The notes under the pieces are model-generated. The model was not told the DNA's origin. It ran no database searches and was given only the letters and a program-made list of their open reading frames with translations. The translations under genes were made by a program, and so were the position numbers. From NCBI GenBank assembly GCA_002314055.1, contig DCBP01000034.1, positions 36,792 to 41,988 on the forward strand: a stretch of 5,197 nt of DNA, given 5' to 3'. This DNA is from Prevotella sp. UBA1104. GTDB lineage: Bacteria; Bacteroidota; Bacteroidia; Bacteroidales; Bacteroidaceae. The number at the start of each line of letters is the position of its first letter. Position 1 is the stretch's first letter. Positions 5,145-5,197 of this stretch are shown in pieces.

Positions 5145-5197
5145 TTGTTTTCTCAAGAGCAAGAATAACAAAAAGGAACTGCTTGTTTACTCAAGAG
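5145..5197 (+). repeat. 15-bp direct repeat at the window end
   Basis: TTGTTTTCTCAAGAG (5145-5159) and TTGTTTACTCAAGAG (5183-5197) match at 14 of 15 positions with a 38-bp period. The second copy is cut by the window edge, so its real length and copy number cannot be seen. The intervening sequence is AT-rich and no gene is recognised after trpD up to the end. Confidence 0.5.

Noticed and set aside
5145..5197. Start of a CRISPR array (15-bp repeat, 38-bp period)
   Set aside because: The shared repeat is shorter than usual CRISPR repeats, is AT-rich without dyad symmetry of the usual kind, only two copies are visible, and no cas gene is nearby.

Overview
The window looks like a piece of a Bacteroidales chromosome, most likely a Prevotella or Segatella-type gut organism. 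Three upstream regions carry the Bacteroidota promoter pattern (TTG, a 19-20 nt gap, then TAnnTTTG). No start codon is preceded by a Shine-Dalgarno sequence. Both secreted proteins end in the short 'Y-[SN]-L-x-G-[RQ]-[KR]-[LV] ... NGK ... K' tail common in Prevotella exported proteins. The genus is an inference from these habits, not from a search.

Layout, all genes on the plus strand: (1) 1-39, possibly the last codons of an upstream gene. (2) 38-79, a GC-rich hairpin repeat. (3) 329-2101, a secreted family-1 pectate lyase with its own promoter and terminator. (4) 2300-3373, a secreted two-domain protein of unknown function, also with its own promoter and terminator. (5) 3435-3814, a gene-free stretch holding several families of short direct and inverted repeats. 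(6) 3815-4017, a complete tryptophan attenuator: promoter, a 19-residue leader peptide with three consecutive Trp codons, and an intrinsic terminator. (7) 4067-5068, trpD, anthranilate phosphoribosyltransferase. (8) 5076-5117, a second copy of the GC-rich repeat in inverted orientation, then AT-rich DNA with a 15-bp direct repeat at the window end.

How it works together: the two secreted proteins are separate transcription units. The lyase points to pectin or homogalacturonan use; no SusC/SusD pair or other carbohydrate gene is visible. The leader and trpD form one regulated unit. When charged tRNA-Trp is plentiful, the ribosome reaches the leader stop codon and the terminator at 3980-4017 forms. 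When Trp is scarce, it stalls at the UGG run, freeing a segment that can pair with the terminator and let trpD be transcribed. The leader sits directly before trpD, with no trpE or trpG between, and no trpC starts in the 129 bases after trpD, so the trp genes may be split or rearranged here. The most noteworthy items are this attenuator, the GC-rich repeat pair whose two differences are compensatory in the hairpin stem, and the repeat-rich gap at 3457-3760.
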